Of a stretch of 64,000 nt of DNA, positions 61,801-64,000 are shown one piece after another (position 1 is the first letter of the stretch; each line of letters starts with the position of its first letter). The stretch is from Parvimonas sp. oral taxon 110 str. F0139 (lineage in GTDB: Bacteria; Bacillota; Clostridia; Tissierellales; Peptoniphilaceae). Position numbers and translations under genes: made by a program. Below the pieces are notes generated by a model. The model was not told where the DNA came from and made no database searches. It saw only the letters and a program-made list of their open reading frames with translations. The DNA is taken from assembly GCF_000214475.1 (NCBI RefSeq), contig NZ_AFII01000002.1, positions 558,001 through 622,000 of the forward strand. The letters are read 5' to 3'.

Positions 61801-63740
61801 CCAGCTTCCTTAACAGGATCTGCTGTACTCATCATCATTGCCTTTAGAATATCATATTCTTGTTCTCCCTTAATTTCAGGATGTCTTTGGCTTAAACTTT
61901 CTCTTATAAGGGCAACAGCACCTGCTATATGAGGAGTTGCCATTGAAGTACCACTCATTGTTGTATATTTATTATTATTTATTGAAGAATAAATAAGTCC
62001 ACCTGGAGCAGTTATATCAGGTTTAAAAGTTCCGTCAGATGCCCAACCATAAGATGAGAAATCTGTTAGTTGTCCACCATTAGCATAAGGTATAATGCTT
62101 AATTGTTTTGTAAATTTAACTTTTTTATCTAAATTTGCAAGAATTTTCTTACCAGCTGTGTTTCCAACAAATACAGATGGAATCTTTACTTGTGACATTT
62201 GTTCTCCAAATGCCATATTGATAATATCATCTCCACCGTCTTCGTGGTTGTATATTATAACACCTTTTGCACCTTCAGAGTGAGCCATAATAATCTTATC
62301 CGCAAAAGTAGCTCCACCTCTTTTTACGATAACAAGTTTATCTTTAACACTTTTGCCTTTATAGTCATCTTTTGTATTTCCAAGACCTGCATCAACTACA
62401 TTATAGCTTTGTGAATCTTGACCAGAAGGGATAAAATTTTGTTCAGGAATAGGATCTCCCTCATCATCATAAGCAGGGAAGAAATCACCTGTCTTTAATC
62501 CACCCTTAACTCCTTCAATACTTATAGTTCTTACTCTTTCAACATCAGTATACATAGCTGCAACAGTCAAAGCATCTTTTGCAACCCCTGGACTTCCAAC
62601 TGTACCATAGTCAGGATTTGTAACAGGAGGTTTGTCATTGAATGCACCAAAATGGCCGTCATTACCAGCTGCGATAGCTACGATAACTCCCATTTTTCTT
62701 GCATAAGCAATAGCTTTTTCCATAGCTTTCCCAACAGATGCGATAGATCCGTTAGGAGCGCCTAAACTTAAGTTAATACTGTCAGCACCAAGTTTTACAG
62801 AGTCTTCAACAGCTTTCGCATAGATATGAGTAAATGTTGATTGTCCTTGGAAAACTCCCATAAAAATAAGTTGTGCTTCAGGAGCAGTACCTATAATTCT
62901 TTCTTTTTTAGTTGATCCATCTTCTTTATTAAATTCAGCTTCATTTTTAGGATTACCTACTGAAATACCGGAAACATGCATACCATGAGATTCTTCTCTG
63001 ATTTCTTCTTTTACATTTTTTCCGTTTGTGCTGTAATTATGAGCATAAACAACTTTGTCAGTTCTCCAGCTACCATAACTAATTCCAGCTTCTTTCATCT
63101 TATCATCCATAGACGCTTTAGTTGGATATTTTCCTTTTGAAACATCTGTAACTCTTAAGATATCATGATTTATATCAACACCTGTGTCTAATACAGATAC
63201 AACACGACCTTGACCATTATATTTCTTTCTAAGTTCGTCTGTAACTTTCATTAGATTGTTTGAATCTAAACTTCTTGTTCTTCTCTTAGAATTAAATTCT
63301 TTATTAGATTCTTTAACTGTAGGTTTTAAATATTCATTTGAAACTTCAACGGATTCAACAGAATTCATTTTTGAAATTGTTTTAATATTTTTAACCTTAG
63401 TTTTTAAGGCAATTCCAGCAAATAATAAGTCATATTCATAATATGCTTCATAACCTATTTCAGCTTTAGCAAGCTCATCTTTAAAAGCTTTGATTAATGC
63501 TTTACTTTTAGCTTCTCTTGCTTTCTTTCCTTCTGCTGTCTTTAAGCTCTCAAAATCTACTTTAGAATCCTCTTTTAAAACTACAATATAAGTTTTTTCT
63601 TCGTTTTCGTCGCCTTTAAACTTATTTTCAGTTTTTGTAATTTTTGGAGCTGTATTAACTTTTTCATTAGCAAAAAGAGTGCTTGTGCTTCCTAATAATA
63701 ATGAAAACGTTAATAGCAGAGTCAAAAATCTTTTCTTCAT
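58869..63740 (-). CDS. Cell-surface subtilisin-like (S8) serine protease
   Basis: 1623 residues, ATG 63740 after AAGGAGGA. Order: signal peptide (1-24, cut near LFA-NE); inhibitor I9-type propeptide (about 49-140, YIVVLKEDSK); S8 domain with Asp185 (VLDTGVD), His252 (ESHGMHVSG), oxyanion Asn360 (AAGNDG) and Ser599 (SGTSMATPH); a PA domain inserted at about 445-545; Fn3-like/C5a-peptidase-type domains after 660; a FlgD-like Ig repeat region (SPNGDNNKDFVAFKG); several beta-rich repeats; Pro-rich wall-spanning part with four KPEDPQ units; membrane helix and KKRRDR tail. The sorting-like motif is LVKTN, not LPXTG. Resembles lactocepin/C5a-peptidase enzymes that degrade host or milk proteins. Monocistronic. 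Confidence 0.93.
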   Translation of the reverse strand: MKKRFLTLLLTFSLLLGSTSTLFANEKVNTAPKITKTENKFKGDENEEKTYIVVLKEDSKVDFESLKTAEGKKAREAKSKALIKAFKDELAKAEIGYEAYYEYDLLFAGIALKTKVKNIKTISKMNSVESVEVSNEYLKPTVKESNKEFNSKRRTRSLDSNNLMKVTDELRKKYNGQGRVVSVLDTGVDINHDILRVTDVSKGKYPTKASMDDKMKEAGISYGSWRTDKVVYAHNYSTNGKNVKEEIREESHGMHVSGISVGNPKNEAEFNKEDGSTKKERIIGTAPEAQLIFMGVFQGQSTFTHIYAKAVEDSVKLGADSINLSLGAPNGSIASVGKAMEKAIAYARKMGVIVAIAAGNDGHFGAFNDKPPVTNPDYGTVGSPGVAKDALTVAAMYTDVERVRTISIEGVKGGLKTGDFFPAYDDEGDPIPEQNFIPSGQDSQSYNVVDAGLGNTKDDYKGKSVKDKLVIVKRGGATFADKIIMAHSEGAKGVIIYNHEDGGDDIINMAFGEQMSQVKIPSVFVGNTAGKKILANLDKKVKFTKQLSIIPYANGGQLTDFSSYGWASDGTFKPDITAPGGLIYSSINNNKYTTMSGTSMATPHIAGAVALIRESLSQRHPEIKGEQEYDILKAMMMSTADPVKEAGTENYVSPRKQGAGAINVEKATSSELYVLDSNNNPKVWLNDVDSKFDIKLKVVNIGNEAKTLKYKTVLGTDENDGKKFALKTRTLETIQGKEITVPARSSVDVTITVDASKFEEKLSKQMPNGYFLEGFVFFEDAKDGTKEVNIAFSGFKGKWANVPLWEKPIYEFDLSKEFPMYMLQGNTYTGDVTSLVTSENNPYARGKQWNDGKGTQYNFVGSKGEIPLGFDAGNFKFSKENLAISPNGDNNKDFVAFKGVFYRNAQYIKASVYDEKGNLVYENGSGYAYKNSDNYSADASRSNYVNQTYWAGTTTDGKALQEGKYKYVISANSETGGSAFAEQKTEFEVKVDVTAPKIAKPKVEGNIYKPEITDNLSGVEETFLRYIDKDGKTQWITAKDDGTFEIPEGIDHKNIYIHTFDHAGNIASLNLDGSEYDAPEQQPEDLGANIKPVFRVTNYQDFEGNHIEGSEKLNMFPIEINWRQDVGVNDGKGWKSLSDYNYSNGLVNVTPGSYEFYIAQIPDVYEPLKEQTKTVKVEKGKEAEVVFETKQKEEKIPKGFGEVNIRLQINDYSDNYMGPGATYVIKDKDGKEINRDTLKTYTKLYETAVKDKNGKLTGLNFFKDLMTILPVGEYTVEIKTKDDSLKFETTSIKFTVEENKPKRVVFKTQETINDIVNISFEGLDKLPEGIKVTLENLETKEKIALKESKFNKKVFYGDIPNGKYKVTIKVPKGYRVDRDSFDITVNNAKVKEIVNINKLVTLTDKNKKVTVSSFDLKEDWTLVAEVKDKNSVEKLKDSEADLYDIYFLDKNGQKIKLPKGEYNVSIVKAEGKTAKNVYYVNEKGELDAEKFEIDQNDKNVTFTTTHFSGYAVDYGKVNQDPQKPEDPQKPEDPQKPEDPQKPEDPQNPNPNPGQPGQPGDDNNQKPGQDGNNPTNPPKDNSRKGSKKKGLVKTNLDSKVLGLVVVAIGSLGMTVVVGKKRRDR
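59100..59180. repeat. Tandem 18-bp repeat coding for DPQKPE units
   Basis: About four copies of an 18-base unit around TCTTCTGGTTTTTGTGGG/TCTTCCGGTTTTTGTGGA encode consecutive D-P-Q-K-P-E in the wall-spanning region. Confidence 0.8.
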
Positions 63741-64000
63741 AGAAAAATCCTCCTTAAACGTAAAAATAAATAAATTTCTTGAGTATAAAATATACTACTT
63801 TATCAGTATAACATATTTATTTAGTTTTGTATATACTATTTAAAGTAATATTTTAAAAGAAATGTTAAATTTTAAAGAATATTTCTAAAAATAAAATAAA
63901 AAGGGAGTATTTTTAAAAATTTATTATCCAACCTTATTTACTTAATCATTATTCCTTACTAAAAAATATAAAAGTCTTAATATATGAATACATCGGACAT
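63741..64000. other. Upstream region of the protease gene
   Basis: AT-rich and gene-free. A -10-like TATACT lies on the minus strand near 63806-63811, without a convincing -35. ATTTTTAAAAAT occurs near 63909-63920, resembling the palindromes before the CnaB adhesin, but chance is a fair explanation. Confidence 0.35.

Overview
The window looks like chromosomal DNA of a low-GC, Gram-positive anaerobic coccus of the Peptoniphilaceae (Parvimonas / Peptoniphilus / Anaerococcus / Finegoldia group; Parvimonas is my best guess, from gene content and style only). Supporting signs are very AT-rich DNA, AGGAGG ribosome sites, sigma-A promoters with 17-bp spacers, a T-box riboswitch, cell-wall-anchored CnaB and S8-protease surface proteins, and many small lipoproteins. 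Most genes lie on the minus strand. I saw no rRNA, tRNA, CRISPR array, phage or insertion sequence.

Layout. 1-0.8 kb: 3' end of purD. 0.9-1.5 kb: a dispersed inverted-repeat element. 1.6-5.4 kb: a CnaB-repeat adhesin. 6.0-11.6 kb: a complete UMP operon, pyrB-I-C-F-K-D-E, with a consensus promoter, a 53-codon leader ORF and an intrinsic attenuator. 12.0-18.3 kb: greA-lysS-lipoprotein-aminotransferase-galU-sugar dehydratase, apparently one operon. 18.5-20.9 kb: two small exported proteins around dispersed repeats and a candidate small RNA with two anti-Shine-Dalgarno C-rich motifs. 21.1-25.0 kb: an Opp/Dpp transporter without its binding protein.

25.5-39.8 kb: a RiPP cluster of the thiazole/oxazole-modified (TOMM, streptolysin S/microcin B17-like) class, the most interesting part. 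It has four precursor genes in two related families, seven CPBP membrane proteases, two dissimilar YcaO proteins, two E1/McbB-like partner proteins, a SagB-type dehydrogenase, an unrecognised protein and a divergent ABC exporter. The precursor/CPBP half grew by tandem segmental duplication.

39.9-45.8 kb: modABC-moaA-moaC-MOSC operon (molybdate uptake and early cofactor synthesis) followed upstream by a Crp/Fnr regulator. 46.0-49.4 kb: T-box-controlled brnQ and a two-gene ABC transporter. 49.5-50.5 kb: two membrane proteins. 50.5-56.3 kb: six tandem DUF6612-like lipoprotein paralogues, nearly all with their own matching promoter and terminator. 56.4-58.7 kb: iscS-thiI. 58.9-63.7 kb: a 1623-residue subtilisin-like surface protease.

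Caution: between 35.9 and 55.5 kb I find at least nine places where an evident coding frame is broken by a missing base in a short A/T run (a CPBP gene, moaC, the Crp gene and five of six lipoproteins). This could be assembly error, real decay or phase variation; read depth and raw reads would decide. Such genes are annotated over their full extent.
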